A stretch of DNA of 64,000 nucleotides from Azospirillum sp051124815 (GCF_051124815.1 NZ_CP118489.1:496001-560000); one strand, 5' to 3'; counted from the stretch's first letter, positions 45,904 through 55,648 are shown. Made by a program: numbers and translations. The notes: generated by a model not told the origin, from the sequence alone.

Positions 45904-46019
45904 CGAGAGAAGCCGCTGAAAACTCAATGTCACCGAGGTTGACGCGCAGGTCAGCCACGCGGCGAGCGCGCGCGTGCGCCGATTGACCGCCGCCGCGGCG
46001 CCCGTTTAGCCTTTCCATC

Positions 46020-46901
46020 ATGCGTGCTACCCACATCCTGCTCGCCGTGGCGGTCGCCGCCGTCTGGGGCTTCAACTTCGTCGCGATCAAGGTCGGATTG
46101 CGCGATTTCCCGCCGCTGCTGTTCTCCTGCCTGCGCTTCGCGCTGGCGGCGCTGCCGGTGGTGGTGCTGGGGTGGGGCAAGGGGCCGCCGGTGGCGTGGC
46201 GCTATGTGATCGGCATCGGCGTGATGCTGGGCGTGGTGAAGTTCCCGCTGCTGTTCCTGGGCATCGATGTCGGCATGCCGGCGGGGCTCGCCTCGCTGGT
46301 GCTGCAGGCGCAGGCCTTCTTCACCGCCATCTTCGCCGCCTTCGCGCTGGGCGACCGGCCGGGACCGCGGCAGATCGGCGGCATGCTGGTCGCCTTCGCC
46401 GGCGTCGGGCTGATCGCGCTGGAGATGCCGGCGGGCGACTCGCTGCTCGGCCTCGGCCTGACGCTGGCGGCTGCGGCGGCCTGGGGCGTGTCGAACATCG
46501 TGATGAAGCAGGCCAAGGCGCCCGACCTGTTCAGCCTGATGGTCTGGGTCAGCCTGATCCCGCCGCTGCCGCTGCTGGCGATGTCGCTGGCGCTGGAGGG
46601 GCCGGATCGCATCGTCCATGCCTTCACCACCCTGACGGTCGTCGGAGTCGGATCGCTGGTCTACATCGCGGCGGCGGCGACGCTGTTCGGCTTCGCCGCC
46701 TGGGGCTTCCTGATGCGGCATTACCCGGCCAGCCTCGTCGCCCCCTTCTCGCTGCTGGTGCCGATCTTCGGCATGAGTTCCAGCGCGCTTTTGCTGGGCG
46801 AGACCTTCACCGCGGCGAAGCTGGCCGGCGGGCTGCTGGTCTTCGCCGGGCTGGCGCTGTCGGTGCTGAAGCTTCCCTCCCCGGTGCGGGCGCGGGCCTG
46901 A
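46020..46901 (+). CDS. EamA-family DMT transporter
   Basis: A 293-residue inner-membrane protein with ten helices in two EamA repeats. The start 'ILLAVAVAAVWGFNFVAIKV' and the second-repeat 'AAAAAWGVSNIVMKQAK' are the family signatures. It resembles RhtA/YdeD (O-acetylserine/cysteine exporter) proteins, so export of an amino-acid-like metabolite is plausible. No ribosome site before the ATG. It is monocistronic, followed 80 bp later by a hybrid kinase. Confidence 0.9.
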   Translation: MRATHILLAVAVAAVWGFNFVAIKVGLRDFPPLLFSCLRFALAALPVVVLGWGKGPPVAWRYVIGIGVMLGVVKFPLLFLGIDVGMPAGLASLVLQAQAFFTAIFAAFALGDRPGPRQIGGMLVAFAGVGLIALEMPAGDSLLGLGLTLAAAAAWGVSNIVMKQAKAPDLFSLMVWVSLIPPLPLLAMSLALEGPDRIVHAFTTLTVVGVGSLVYIAAAATLFGFAAWGFLMRHYPASLVAPFSLLVPIFGMSSSALLLGETFTAAKLAGGLLVFAGLALSVLKLPSPVRARA

Positions 46902-46983
46902 CGGGCTGCCCGGCCGCGAGGCGGGGGTCTGGAGACCGAAATCGTCAAGGTCCTATTAACCTTGACGAGCTTGACGCGGCGTT

Positions 46984-49302
46984 ATGGCGTCCGGATCATT
47001 GCGGACGATCAGTGCGTCACTAAACCATAGGCTAGCTTTGATCTCTCCCGAAAGGACCGCGCAGCCGGCCAGTCGCCCGCCGGGCGGCACGCCGGTTCCG
47101 CCGTCCTACCATTGGTTGGCCCATCTGCGCGCCAGCCGGCCGTTGCGCATCCTGCTGCTGATCGGCGGGCTGTCGGTCGCCGTGCTGCTGACGGCGACGA
47201 TCCACTACATCGTCAGCATGCGCGAGCGCGAACTGGCGGGGGCGGAGCGTGAGCTGTCCACCCTGAACCTGTCGCTGGCGGAACAGACGGCCAGCGCGAC
47301 GCAGAGCGTCGATCTGGTGCTGACCACGATCATCGAGCAGCTGAAGGCGGACGGCATCGCCACGCCCGAGGACTATGTCCGCCGGATGGGCGGGCGCGAC
47401 ACCTACCAGATGCTGCGGGCGCGGATCAGCGGACTGCCGCAGTTGGACGCGGTGACGATGATCGCGGCCGACGGCCATTTGATCAACTTCTCGCGCTATT
47501 ACCCGATTCCGCCGGTCAACGTGTCCGACCGGGATTATTTCGCCTATCTGCGCGACCACGACACCGACGAGCCCTTCATCAGCGAACCGGTGCGCAACCG
47601 CGGCAACGGCAGCTGGACCATCTATCTGGCCCGCCGGATCAGCGGCCCGGACGGCGGCTTCGTCGGGCTGGTGCTGGGCGCCATCGAGCTGAGCTATTTC
47701 GAACGCATCTACAAGGCGCTGCAGCCGGAGGACGACGGCAGCATCAGCCTGTGGCGGCGCGACGGCCTCCTGCTGGCCCGCCATCCGATGCTGCCGGATA
47801 TCGGCCGGCCGCTGGGCCAGGGCCAGTTCCTGAAGGTGCTGGAGCATGCGAAGTCGGGCGTCTTCGTGTCCGCAAAGGGGCTGGGCGACGGCGCCCGTCT
47901 GGTGGCGACGCGGGCGCTGGCCGACTATCCGCTGGTCGTCAACGTCACCCGCAGGCTGGACGCGGTGCTGAGCGAGTGGCGCATCCAGGCATTGACCATC
48001 GGCGCTGCCGGAGCCGTCGGCATCGCCGCGCTGCTGCTGTCGCTGTGGGCGCTGGCCCGCCAGTTCAGCGCGTACGAGGCTGCGACCTGGGCGATGGACG
48101 CCGCCCGCCGCGCGGTGGAGGGGCGGGAGCAGGCCGAACACGCCCTGCGCCAAAGCCAGAAGATGGAGGCGATCGGCCAGCTGACCGGCGGCGTCGCCCA
48201 TGATTTCAACAACCTTCTGCAGGCCATCGGCATCAACCTGCATGTCATCGGCAGCCGCAGCGACGACGAGCGCATCGCCGGCCCGGCGCGGCTTGCCCTG
48301 CAGGCGGTGGAGCGGGGGGCGACCCTGACCCAGCATTTGCTGGCCTTCTCGCGCCGGCAGCAGCTTCGCCCTGTCCCGGTCGACGTGGCGGCGCTGGTGG
48401 AGCGGGTCAGCCGCCTGCTCGGCCGCACGCTGGGGCAGCCGGTGCGGATCGTGACGGAGGTCGCCCCCGACCTGTGGCCGGCGATGATCGACCCGACCCA
48501 GCTGGAAATGGCTGTGCTGAACCTGGCGCTGAACGCCCGCGACGCCATGCCCGGCGGCGGCACGCTGTGGATCCTGGCCGGCAACCGGTCGGTCGGCGCT
48601 GGTCCGGTGGAGGGGATGGCGGCCGGCGACTATGTCGTGCTGCGGGTGCGCGACACCGGCACCGGCATGCCGGAACATGTGGCCGCCCGTGCCTTCGAAC
48701 CCTTCTTCACCACCAAGGAGGTCGGGCGCGGCACCGGGCTGGGCCTCAGCATGGTGCATGGGCTGGCGACCCAGTCCGGCGGCGGGGTGGAACTGGACAG
48801 CCGGCAGGGGCTGGGCACCACGGTGACGCTCTATCTGCCGCGCGCCCGTCAGGAGGCGGATGCGCCCTCTGCCGGAATCGCCGCGCCCCCGGCGCCGGAG
48901 ACGGCAAGGGCGGACGCGGCCGGCATCGGCGAGGGCTGCGCCGTCCTGCTGGTGGATGACGAGGAGCTGGTGCGCAGCGCCACCGCCGGCTATCTGGAAC
49001 AGGCGGGCTTCGCGGTGCGCGAGGCGGCCGACGCGGCGGCGGCCCTGTCGCTGCTCGACCACGGCTTCCGGCCGGACGTGATCGTCACCGACCACATGAT
49101 GCCGGGGATGACCGGGCTCGACATGGCCCGCACCCTGCGCGCCCGTCGCGACGCGACGCCGATCCTGATGGTCACCGGCTATGCCGAGGATTTGACCTCC
49201 ACCGCCGCGGCGCAGGAGGTGGACCTGACCGTGCTGTCCAAGCCGATCGAACCGTCCCGGCTGGTCCGCTCCATCCGCGACATGGCGGCGGTGGAGGGCT
49301 GA
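46984..49302 (+). CDS. Hybrid sensor histidine kinase (Cache, HisKA, HATPase, receiver)
   Basis: A 772-residue membrane kinase. Helix 1 is at about residues 54-76, a dCache-like periplasmic domain at 80-330 ('NVSDRDYFAYLRDHD' is a typical Cache block), helix 2 at about 337-358. The phosphoacceptor is His406 in 'TGGVAHDFNNLLQAIGINL', the HDFNNLL class. The HATPase has 'NLALNARDAM' and 'GTGLGLSMVHGLA', and a C-terminal receiver has Asp703 ('VIVTDHMMPGMTG') and Lys in 'LSKPI'. No partner regulator is adjacent. Confidence 0.9.
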   Translation: MASGSLRTISASLNHRLALISPERTAQPASRPPGGTPVPPSYHWLAHLRASRPLRILLLIGGLSVAVLLTATIHYIVSMRERELAGAERELSTLNLSLAEQTASATQSVDLVLTTIIEQLKADGIATPEDYVRRMGGRDTYQMLRARISGLPQLDAVTMIAADGHLINFSRYYPIPPVNVSDRDYFAYLRDHDTDEPFISEPVRNRGNGSWTIYLARRISGPDGGFVGLVLGAIELSYFERIYKALQPEDDGSISLWRRDGLLLARHPMLPDIGRPLGQGQFLKVLEHAKSGVFVSAKGLGDGARLVATRALADYPLVVNVTRRLDAVLSEWRIQALTIGAAGAVGIAALLLSLWALARQFSAYEAATWAMDAARRAVEGREQAEHALRQSQKMEAIGQLTGGVAHDFNNLLQAIGINLHVIGSRSDDERIAGPARLALQAVERGATLTQHLLAFSRRQQLRPVPVDVAALVERVSRLLGRTLGQPVRIVTEVAPDLWPAMIDPTQLEMAVLNLALNARDAMPGGGTLWILAGNRSVGAGPVEGMAAGDYVVLRVRDTGTGMPEHVAARAFEPFFTTKEVGRGTGLGLSMVHGLATQSGGGVELDSRQGLGTTVTLYLPRARQEADAPSAGIAAPPAPETARADAAGIGEGCAVLLVDDEELVRSATAGYLEQAGFAVREAADAAAALSLLDHGFRPDVIVTDHMMPGMTGLDMARTLRARRDATPILMVTGYAEDLTSTAAAQEVDLTVLSKPIEPSRLVRSIRDMAAVEG

Positions 49303-49395
49303 GCGGATCCCCGAGGAAACAGGGTCCAAGGGAACAGGTAGGGGCGTTGCGGCGTTGGAAAGGCGATTTCCGTCCATTTCAGCCCCGGAGCAGCC

Positions 49396-49719
49396 ATGAA
49401 CGCCCAATCCACGATCCGCGACGCCTACGACAGCGTGTTCGAAGGCCACACCAACCTGGGTATGGGCGAGCGCATCGTCTCGACCGGTCTCGGCCTTGCC
49501 GTCGCGGCGGGCGGCCTGCGCAAGGGCGCCAGCATCCCCGGCGCCATCATGGGGCTGGTCGGCGCCGCCCTGGTCGCCCGCGGCATGAGCGGCCATTGCC
49601 CGGTCAAGGAACGCCTGTCCGGCCACCAGCAAGACCGGCTGGGTCATAGCGGCTCCCAGGGCGGTTCCTACGGCGAGTCGCGGGGCGTCGATCACTCGCG
49701 CATGGCGGAGACCTACTGA
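49396..49719 (+). CDS. YgaP-like (DUF2892) small membrane protein
   Basis: A 107-residue protein with the DUF2892 inner-membrane pattern: 'NLGMGERIVSTGLGLAVAAG' then a second hydrophobic helix 'IPGAIMGLVGAALVARGMSG' followed by 'HCPVKERLSG' (the family's conserved H-C-P). The C-terminal 35 residues are Gly/Ser/His-rich and likely disordered. The start has a GGAG site six bases upstream. Small proteins of this family accompany rhodanese and stress functions, but no such partner is here. Confidence 0.8.
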   Translation: MNAQSTIRDAYDSVFEGHTNLGMGERIVSTGLGLAVAAGGLRKGASIPGAIMGLVGAALVARGMSGHCPVKERLSGHQQDRLGHSGSQGGSYGESRGVDHSRMAETY

Positions 49720-49756
49720 CCGGCACCGCGCCGGATCGGATCCGTTCACCGTCTGT

Positions 49757-49779
49757 CGCATTCCATTCACGGGAATGCG
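49757..49779. terminator. Small hairpin after the YgaP-like gene
   Basis: An 8-bp stem CGCATTCC/GGAATGCG with a 7-base loop, about 40 bp beyond the stop. There is no T-run, so a terminator role is only possible. Confidence 0.3.
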
Positions 49780-49913
49780 TGACGCCATTAACCCTGATGG
49801 TGAATTGTTGGGCAGACCAGCGACGGGGTGAAGACCGGGGAAGGCGGGTGTGACATCCTGCCCTACCCGGGCTGAGGCCCCCGACCTGACGTCCCGCTCA
49901 GGAGATTCACCGC

Positions 49914-51683
49914 ATGTGGTTCCCCGCTATCCGATCCCGTTCCGCCATCGCGGCGGTGGCCGCGCTCTGCGTCGGCTCGGCGCTCGTGCTGCCGGTGCCG
50001 GCGCTCGCCCAGAAGGCCACCTCCGCACCGGCTTCGGTCCGCTACGACATCGGCTACGACATCTTCTATCCCGTCCGCGGACAGAACGGGATGGTCGCCT
50101 CCGAACACCGGCTGGCGACCGAGATCGGCGTCGACATCCTCAAGCGCGGCGGCAATGCGGTCGATGCGGCGGTGGCCGTCGGCTTCGCCCTGGCGGTGGT
50201 GCTGCCGAACGCCGGCAATGTCGGCGGTGGCGGCTTCATGGTCGTCCATGACGCCAAGAGCGGCAAGGACGTCGCCATCGACTTCCGCGAGATGGCCCCG
50301 GCCAAGGCCTTCCGCGACATGTATCTCGACCAGCAGGGCAAGGTTGTCCCCGACCGCTCGCTCTACACCCATCTGGCGGTCGGCATCCCCGGCACCGTCG
50401 CCGGGTTGGCCCATGCGCTGGAAAAATACGGCACGATGAAGCTGGCCGACGTGATGGCCCCGGCGATCAAGCTGGCGCGCGAGGGCTACACCGTCACGCC
50501 GCAGCTGGCCGGCCTGCTGGAGGTCGAGCGCGACCATCTGGCGGCGTGGGACGCCACCAAAGCCATCTTCTTCAAGGACGGCCGCCCGCTGACCGCCGGC
50601 GAGACGCTGGCCAACCCCGACCTCGCCAACTCGCTGGAGATGATCGCCCAGCAGGGGGCGAAGGCCTTCTATGAAGGCGCCATCGCCGACAGGATCGCGG
50701 CGGAAATGGCGAAACACGGCGGCTACATCACCAAGGAGGACCTGAAGGCCTACAGGGTGGTGGAGCGCGAGCCGGTCAGCGGCACCTACCGCGGCTATAC
50801 GGTCAAGTCGATGCCGCCGCCCAGCTCCGGCGGGACGCACATCATCCAGATGCTGAACATCCTGGAGCGCTGGCCGCTGAAGGACTACGGCCCCGACAGC
50901 GCCAAGGCGATCCACCTGATGGCGGAGGCGATGAAGCTCGCCTATGCCGACCGCTCCGAATATCTGGGCGATCCCGACTTCACCAAGGTGCCGGTGAAGG
51001 GCCTGACCTCGCGCAAATACGCCGACGAGCTGGCGGCGAAGATCGATCCGGAGAAGGCGACCCCGGCCAGCAGCATCAAGCCCGGCAAGCCGGCGCCCTA
51101 CGAGAGCGACCAGACCACCCATTTCTCGGTGGCGGACAGCCAGGGCAACGTGGTCAGCACCACCTACACGCTGAACCTCAATTTCGGCAGCGGCATCGTC
51201 GCCGCGGGCACCGGCATCCTGCTGAACAACGAGATGGACGATTTCTCGGCCAAGCCGGGCGTGCCCAACGCCTTCGGCCTGATCGGCGGCGACGCCAACG
51301 CCATCCAGGCCTACAAGCGGCCGCTCAGCTCGATGTCGCCGACCATCGTGCTGAAGGACGGCAAGCCCTGGCTGGTCACCGGAAGCCCCGGCGGCAGCCG
51401 CATCATCACCACCACCATGGAGACGGTGATCGACCACATCGATTTCGCCATGAATCCGGCAGAGGCCGCCGCCCTGCCGCGCGTCCATCACCAGTGGACC
51501 CCCGACGAGCTGCGGGTGGAGAAGGGGCTCAGCCCCGACACCGTGCGGCTGCTGGAACAGATGGGCCACAAGGTGGTGGTGAAGCCGACGATGGGCCGCA
51601 CCCAGACCATCCAGCTGCGCGACGACGGGCTGTACGGCTATTCCGACCCGCGCAACCCCGACGGCATGACGATCGGATATTGA
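49914..51683 (+). CDS. ggt: Gamma-glutamyltranspeptidase
   Basis: A 589-residue periplasmic enzyme that cleaves or transfers the gamma-glutamyl group of glutathione. It has a signal peptide ('AAVAALCVGSALVLPVPALA'), the large-subunit blocks 'GGNAVDAAVAVGFALAVVLP' and 'GNVGGGGFMV', and the self-processing site at Thr401 in 'QTTHFSVAD', which becomes the nucleophile of the small subunit. 'GSPGGSRIITT' forms the gamma-glutamyl oxyanion and binding loop. The ATG has an AGGAG site. Monocistronic. Confidence 0.95.
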   Translation: MWFPAIRSRSAIAAVAALCVGSALVLPVPALAQKATSAPASVRYDIGYDIFYPVRGQNGMVASEHRLATEIGVDILKRGGNAVDAAVAVGFALAVVLPNAGNVGGGGFMVVHDAKSGKDVAIDFREMAPAKAFRDMYLDQQGKVVPDRSLYTHLAVGIPGTVAGLAHALEKYGTMKLADVMAPAIKLAREGYTVTPQLAGLLEVERDHLAAWDATKAIFFKDGRPLTAGETLANPDLANSLEMIAQQGAKAFYEGAIADRIAAEMAKHGGYITKEDLKAYRVVEREPVSGTYRGYTVKSMPPPSSGGTHIIQMLNILERWPLKDYGPDSAKAIHLMAEAMKLAYADRSEYLGDPDFTKVPVKGLTSRKYADELAAKIDPEKATPASSIKPGKPAPYESDQTTHFSVADSQGNVVSTTYTLNLNFGSGIVAAGTGILLNNEMDDFSAKPGVPNAFGLIGGDANAIQAYKRPLSSMSPTIVLKDGKPWLVTGSPGGSRIITTTMETVIDHIDFAMNPAEAAALPRVHHQWTPDELRVEKGLSPDTVRLLEQMGHKVVVKPTMGRTQTIQLRDDGLYGYSDPRNPDGMTIGY

Positions 51684-51892
51684 GGGAGAAGAGTGACGGG
51701 GGCCCGGCTGAAAGGCCGGGCTCCACATTCCCGTATACAAAGAAAAAGCAGCGTGCTTTGGTAACCTGCGATCCGCCTTGCCGGGCGGTGCAGGGCCGGG
51801 AGCCCCGTGCCTGTTCGGATAAGGCAACGGAACAGTTGGCTTAAGGCGGGCCGGTCGGTTAGCCTTTGCAGGAGTGAACCGGAGCATTTGCC

Positions 51893-52288
51893 GTGGATAA
51901 GGCCTTGGTCGAGAAGAACCGCGAGTGGACCTATCAGCGTGAAGGAAAGCAGCCCGTCACCATCCGGGTCGCAGATTTCGAGCGCGAGGGGAAGCGCATC
52001 GTCGCCTTCCTGGAACAGACCGACATCGCCAAGGCGGCCGGGTCGCCCCAGCCCGCCGTGAATGACTGGCCTCGCATCGCCGAGGCCTATGCGCAGGAAC
52101 AGGGCGTGTCGCTGAGCGACATCTATTGGTACGAGCTGCACCCGCGCCGCTTCGCCAATGGCCGGCCCAACGTGTCGGAATACCGCCCCGGCATGGCCGA
52201 ATGGCGCTTCGAGACCAGCATCCCGCTCGCCCGCGCCATCGTGGAGCAGCTGGGCTTCGACCCCGACAACCTGCCGCTCGACATCTGA
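51893..52288 (+). CDS. Hypothetical protein, 131 residues
   Basis: Starts with GTG, placed by a GGAG site eight bases upstream: MDKALVEKNREWTYQREG. A strand-rich N-terminal part ('QPVTIRVADFEREGKRIVAF') is followed by helices, 'SDIYWYELHPRR' and 'FDPDNLPLDI' at the end. No signal or membrane segment. The frame has strong local codon bias and is surely real. Family unknown to me. Confidence 0.7.
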   Translation: MDKALVEKNREWTYQREGKQPVTIRVADFEREGKRIVAFLEQTDIAKAAGSPQPAVNDWPRIAEAYAQEQGVSLSDIYWYELHPRRFANGRPNVSEYRPGMAEWRFETSIPLARAIVEQLGFDPDNLPLDI

Positions 52289-52377
52289 TCGTCCTGCTTA
52301 GCGCCCTGGACGGGACCCCGCGCGCGCAGCCCCTGTGATGCGCCGCGGGACCGGTGTATGATGCCCGCCGGAGCCAT

Positions 52378-52412
52378 GCGATCGGCTGGGCGATCGGCTG
52401 GGCGATCGGCGG
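52378..52412. repeat. Three tandem copies of a 12-bp unit
   Basis: The unit CGATCGGCTGGG is repeated nearly three times head to tail (the last copy ends CGGCGGG) just upstream of the Pro/Tyr-rich protein gene. It lies in the untranslated leader and could be a slippage-prone or protein-binding repeat. Confidence 0.6.
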
Positions 52413-52443
52413 GACAGCAGTCCCGCGTCGTGGCGGGAGACGG

Positions 52444-52869
52444 ATGATGAAGACGGTGCGGAGGGCGGTCGCCCTGGGTGCTGTGATGCTGGCGGCCGTG
52501 GCCGCCGCCGCGGTGGTGTCGGTTCCGGGAACGGCGCAGGCGCGCACGTCGGTGTCGGTCGGCATCGGCGTCGGGCCGATTTTCCCCGGCTACGGCTATT
52601 ACCGCCCCTACCATTATTATGCCCCGCCGCCACCGGTGGTGCAGTATTACGCGCCGCCGCCGGTCGTCTATGCACCCCCGCCGCCGGTCCAATATTATGC
52701 GCCGCCGCCTGCCGCGGTCGGCGTCGATCCGGCCGGCCCGGTCTATTATTCGCGCAGCGGTCAGCAATGCCGCGAATACCAGAGCCGCGCCATGGTCGGC
52801 GGCCGGTCGCAGCCGGTCTACGGCACCGCCTGTCTCCAGCCCGACGGCACCTGGCGCATCGTCAACTGA
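52444..52869 (+). CDS. Secreted Pro/Tyr-rich protein with RT0821/Lpp0805-like domain
   Basis: A 141-residue exported protein. The signal peptide ends near 'VVSVPGTAQA'. The middle consists of repeats of the type YYAPPPPV/YAPPP (about residues 45-90). The C-terminal part 'CREYQSRAMVGGRSQPVYG' and 'ACLQPDGTWRIV' matches the RT0821/Lpp0805-type surface-antigen/17-kDa motif, where the two cysteines probably pair. It is likely an envelope or surface protein. ATG ATG at the start, with a GGGAG site upstream. Confidence 0.82.
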   Translation: MMKTVRRAVALGAVMLAAVAAAAVVSVPGTAQARTSVSVGIGVGPIFPGYGYYRPYHYYAPPPPVVQYYAPPPVVYAPPPPVQYYAPPPAAVGVDPAGPVYYSRSGQQCREYQSRAMVGGRSQPVYGTACLQPDGTWRIVN

Positions 52870-52885
52870 CGGCGCGCCGCTCGGC

Positions 52886-53947
52886 TCATGCGTCGAGCGG
52901 GACCGGATGCGGCAGTTCGTCGGCGTTCTCGTGGTGGATCCGGCAGACCTCGTCCCAGCGCGACAGGAAGGCGTCGAGCAGGGACGGGTCGAAATGCAGG
53001 CCGCGGTTCTGGACCATATAGGCGCGCGCCTCGTCCAGCGTCCATGACCGCTTGTAGGGGCGGGTGGAGGTCAGGGCGTCGAACACGTCGGCGATGGCGA
53101 CGATGCGGCCGGACAGCGGGATCCCGGTTCCGGCCAGCCCGTTGGGATAGCCGCTGCCGTCGAACTTCTCGTGATGGCCGAGCGCGATTTCCGCCGCCAG
53201 CCGCAGGAGCGGGATGTCGCTGTTGGCCAGGATGCGGTGGCCGATGGCTGAATGCTGGCGCATCACCGTCATCTCTTCCGGGCTCAGGCGCCCCGGCTTC
53301 AGCAGGATCATGTCGGGAATGCCGATCTTGCCGATGTCGTGCATCGGCGCCGCCTTCATCAATTCCTGGGCATAGGCGGCGCCGCAGCCGGCCGCTTCGG
53401 CGATCAGCCGCGAATAGAGCGCCATCCGCTCGATATGGGCGCCGGTTTCGGGATCGCGGTATTCGGAGGCGCGCGACAGGCGGGTGACCAGTTCCTCCCC
53501 CTGGCGCTGGAGGGCGGCGGTCACCCGCTCCACCTCGGTGGCCAGCAGGGCGGCGCGGTCGCGCAGCAGGGCGCGGCTCTGGCGCAGGGCCAGCAGGTTG
53601 CGCAGCCGGGCCTGCACCTCCGGCACGACCACCGGCTTGGTCAGGAAATCGTTGCAGCCCTCGTCCAGCGCCCGCACGCGGATGTCGACCGCCGTGTTGG
53701 CGGTGACCATCACCACCGGGACGGTGTCCAGCCGCGCATCGTCGCGGATGTGGCGCAGCAGTTCCATGCCGTCCATGTCCGGCATCATCTGGTCCAGAAG
53801 GATCAGGTCGGGCTCGTTCCCGCGCAGCCACTCGACGGCGTCGAGCGGGCTTTCCATCGTGACCGGTTCGGCATCGTCCAGCCGGCGGACGATGGCGGCC
53901 ATGATGAACAGATTGGTGCGGTCGTCGTCGACGATGAGGATGTTCAT
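52886..53947 (-). CDS. Response regulator with HD-GYP c-di-GMP phosphodiesterase domain
   Basis: A 353-residue RpfG-like protein. The receiver has Asp52 ('LILLDQMMPDMDG'), then a coiled linker, then the HD-GYP domain: the metal-binding HD at residues 203-204 ('MHDIGKIGIPD') and 'HHEKFDGSGYP' at 258-268 with an intact GYP, so it should be an active c-di-GMP hydrolase whose activity depends on phosphorylation. It begins in an ATGA overlap with the upstream receiver protein, and should work with the PilZ and kinase genes nearby. Confidence 0.93.
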   Translation of the reverse strand: MNILIVDDDRTNLFIMAAIVRRLDDAEPVTMESPLDAVEWLRGNEPDLILLDQMMPDMDGMELLRHIRDDARLDTVPVVMVTANTAVDIRVRALDEGCNDFLTKPVVVPEVQARLRNLLALRQSRALLRDRAALLATEVERVTAALQRQGEELVTRLSRASEYRDPETGAHIERMALYSRLIAEAAGCGAAYAQELMKAAPMHDIGKIGIPDMILLKPGRLSPEEMTVMRQHSAIGHRILANSDIPLLRLAAEIALGHHEKFDGSGYPNGLAGTGIPLSGRIVAIADVFDALTSTRPYKRSWTLDEARAYMVQNRGLHFDPSLLDAFLSRWDEVCRIHHENADELPHPVPLDA

Positions 53948-54423
53948 CCTGCGGCTCCCGCCTCTCGTTCTGCCGCCTTGCGGGCGGCGATCAGGCGTCC
54001 GGCTTCGGCGAGCAGGGCCTTCAGGTCGACCGGCTTTTCGAAGGCCGCCTCGGCGCCCAGCAGCCGGGCCATCCCAGGCAGTTCCATCCGCAGGCGCAGG
54101 CTGCCGCCGGTCACCGCGATCAGGGGCGGACGCGATGCCTGCTCCTTCAGCCGCAGGATCACCTCGTACCCGTCGGCCTCCGGCATGATGATGTCGGTCA
54201 CCACCAGATCGACCGGGTGGCCGGCCATGATGGCCAGCGCGGCATTGCCGTTCTCCGCCTCCAGCACGGCGTAGCCGGCGCGCTGGAAGGCGGTGCGCAC
54301 CATCTCACGGAAATCGGGATCGTCGTCGACCAGCAGGACGGAACCGGCGGGGGCGGCGGGATCGGTTGCGGGCGTGGATTTGGGGGCGGATTTGGGCCGC
54401 AGCTCGTAAAGGGTCATGTCCAT
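53944..54423 (-). CDS. Single-domain response regulator
   Basis: A 159-residue protein: a Pro/Ala-rich N-terminal 27 residues, a receiver with the acidic pair in 'LLVDDDPDF', phosphoacceptor Asp77 in 'LVVTDIIMPEADG', and the conserved Lys in 'FEKPVDLK'. There is no output domain. Its stop overlaps the HD-GYP start as ATGA, so the two are translated together. It could be a phosphate sink or a relay for the HD-GYP protein. Start at 54423, with ATG at 54417 as an alternative. Confidence 0.88.
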   Translation of the reverse strand: MDMTLYELRPKSAPKSTPATDPAAPAGSVLLVDDDPDFREMVRTAFQRAGYAVLEAENGNAALAIMAGHPVDLVVTDIIMPEADGYEVILRLKEQASRPPLIAVTGGSLRLRMELPGMARLLGAEAAFEKPVDLKALLAEAGRLIAARKAAEREAGAAG

Positions 54424-54720
54424 GGTCGCCGCTTCCGTCTTCCGCCATACACCGGTGGGTTGCACCGGATAGAATTCGCTAAGCCACAGCATAGACGTCT
54501 ACCGATGCGCGCACCTGCTGTGTCTGGGATAGCGCGGGCGGGAAATGGGATAGTGGGGATATTATCCCGCGTCCCGAAAAAAGCCGTCCAGGACGCTCCG
54601 GCGCAATTATGACCGACGTGAAATATGGCAAAGCCACGAAAACTTAAGATTTCGGACGGCATAACAGGGAATATTGATACCTTGGGATGAGTGTGGGCCG
54701 AAGGTGGCGGAGGCTGGTTG
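54424..54720. promoter_or_regulatory. Divergent control region of the signalling block
   Basis: About 300 bp between the receiver/HD-GYP pair and the LuxR regulator. The part 54600-54680 is AT-rich (AAAACTTAAGATTTC, GGAATATTGATACCTTGG), as expected for promoters. No gene seen. Confidence 0.5.
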
Positions 54721-55440
54721 ATGAAGATCTTGGTGGCGGACGACCATCCCCTGTTCCGGGACGCGCTGGAGCTGTCGATCCGTCAGGCATGGCCGGATGC
54801 GGAGATCGGCTGCATCGGTTCGTTATTGGAATTGCCGGCCCAGGGCGATCCGGACGACGGCGCCCCCGCGGCGGTCTTCCGGTACGACCTCATCGTCCTC
54901 GACTGGCGCATGCCGGGGGCGGAGGGGAGCGATCCGATCAGCGTGCTGCGCCGTTCGGGGGTCCAGGGGCCGGTCGCCGTGGTGACCGGGGCGGAGGATG
55001 CGCTGACCGCGCTGGAGGTTCTGCGCTGCGGCGCCGAGGCCTTCCTGCCGAAGACCACGCCGCGCCGCATCCTGGCCCAGGCCCTGCGTCTGGTGGCGGA
55101 GGGCGGCAGCTTCGTGCCGAAATGCGTGGCACTCGACCTGATGCAGATGACCGACCTGTCGCTCGACATCGACGAGGCGGAGGAGGAGGAGGGGCCGCCT
55201 GCGGAGGAGGGGGCGCCGTCGTCCCCCCTGACCGACCGGGAGCAGCAGGTGCTGTCGATGCTCGCCACCGGCGCCACCAACAAGGAGATCGGGCGGCATC
55301 TCAGCCTTCAGGAGGTCACGGTCAAGCTGCACACCCGCCGCATCCTGCGCAAGCTGGGGGCGCGCAACCGCACCGACGCGGTACGCCGCGCCCAGCAGGC
55401 CGGCCTGCTGTCGCGCAGCCTGAACGAAGCGTCGCCCTGA
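54721..55440 (+). CDS. LuxR/NarL-type response regulator
   Basis: A 239-residue regulator: receiver with Asp61 ('LIVLDWRMPGAEG'), acidic pair in 'VADDHPL', Lys in 'AFLPKTT', an acidic linker (EAEEEEGPPAEEG) and a LuxR HTH ('LTDREQQVLSMLATGATNKE' onward). The ATG at 54721 has a GGAGG site eight bases upstream. It probably receives phosphate from the kinase pair downstream on the same strand. Confidence 0.92.
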   Translation: MKILVADDHPLFRDALELSIRQAWPDAEIGCIGSLLELPAQGDPDDGAPAAVFRYDLIVLDWRMPGAEGSDPISVLRRSGVQGPVAVVTGAEDALTALEVLRCGAEAFLPKTTPRRILAQALRLVAEGGSFVPKCVALDLMQMTDLSLDIDEAEEEEGPPAEEGAPSSPLTDREQQVLSMLATGATNKEIGRHLSLQEVTVKLHTRRILRKLGARNRTDAVRRAQQAGLLSRSLNEASP

Positions 55441-55648
55441 TCCCGCCACCAAGCTCCACCGAATGGATGGGTGCATGATCGCATGGGGGACCCCATAGGG
55501 GTGGTCCCAGCATCATGGTCCCGCCCTTTGTGGTATGGTTACCCCGTTCTCGCTTCCCTGGCCCGCCAGTCCGCCTTAGTCCGGCGCCGCCGGGGCAGGT
55601 GCAACCGCAAGGCTGCCACAACCCGAGTCGCTGCAACCCGAGTCGCCG

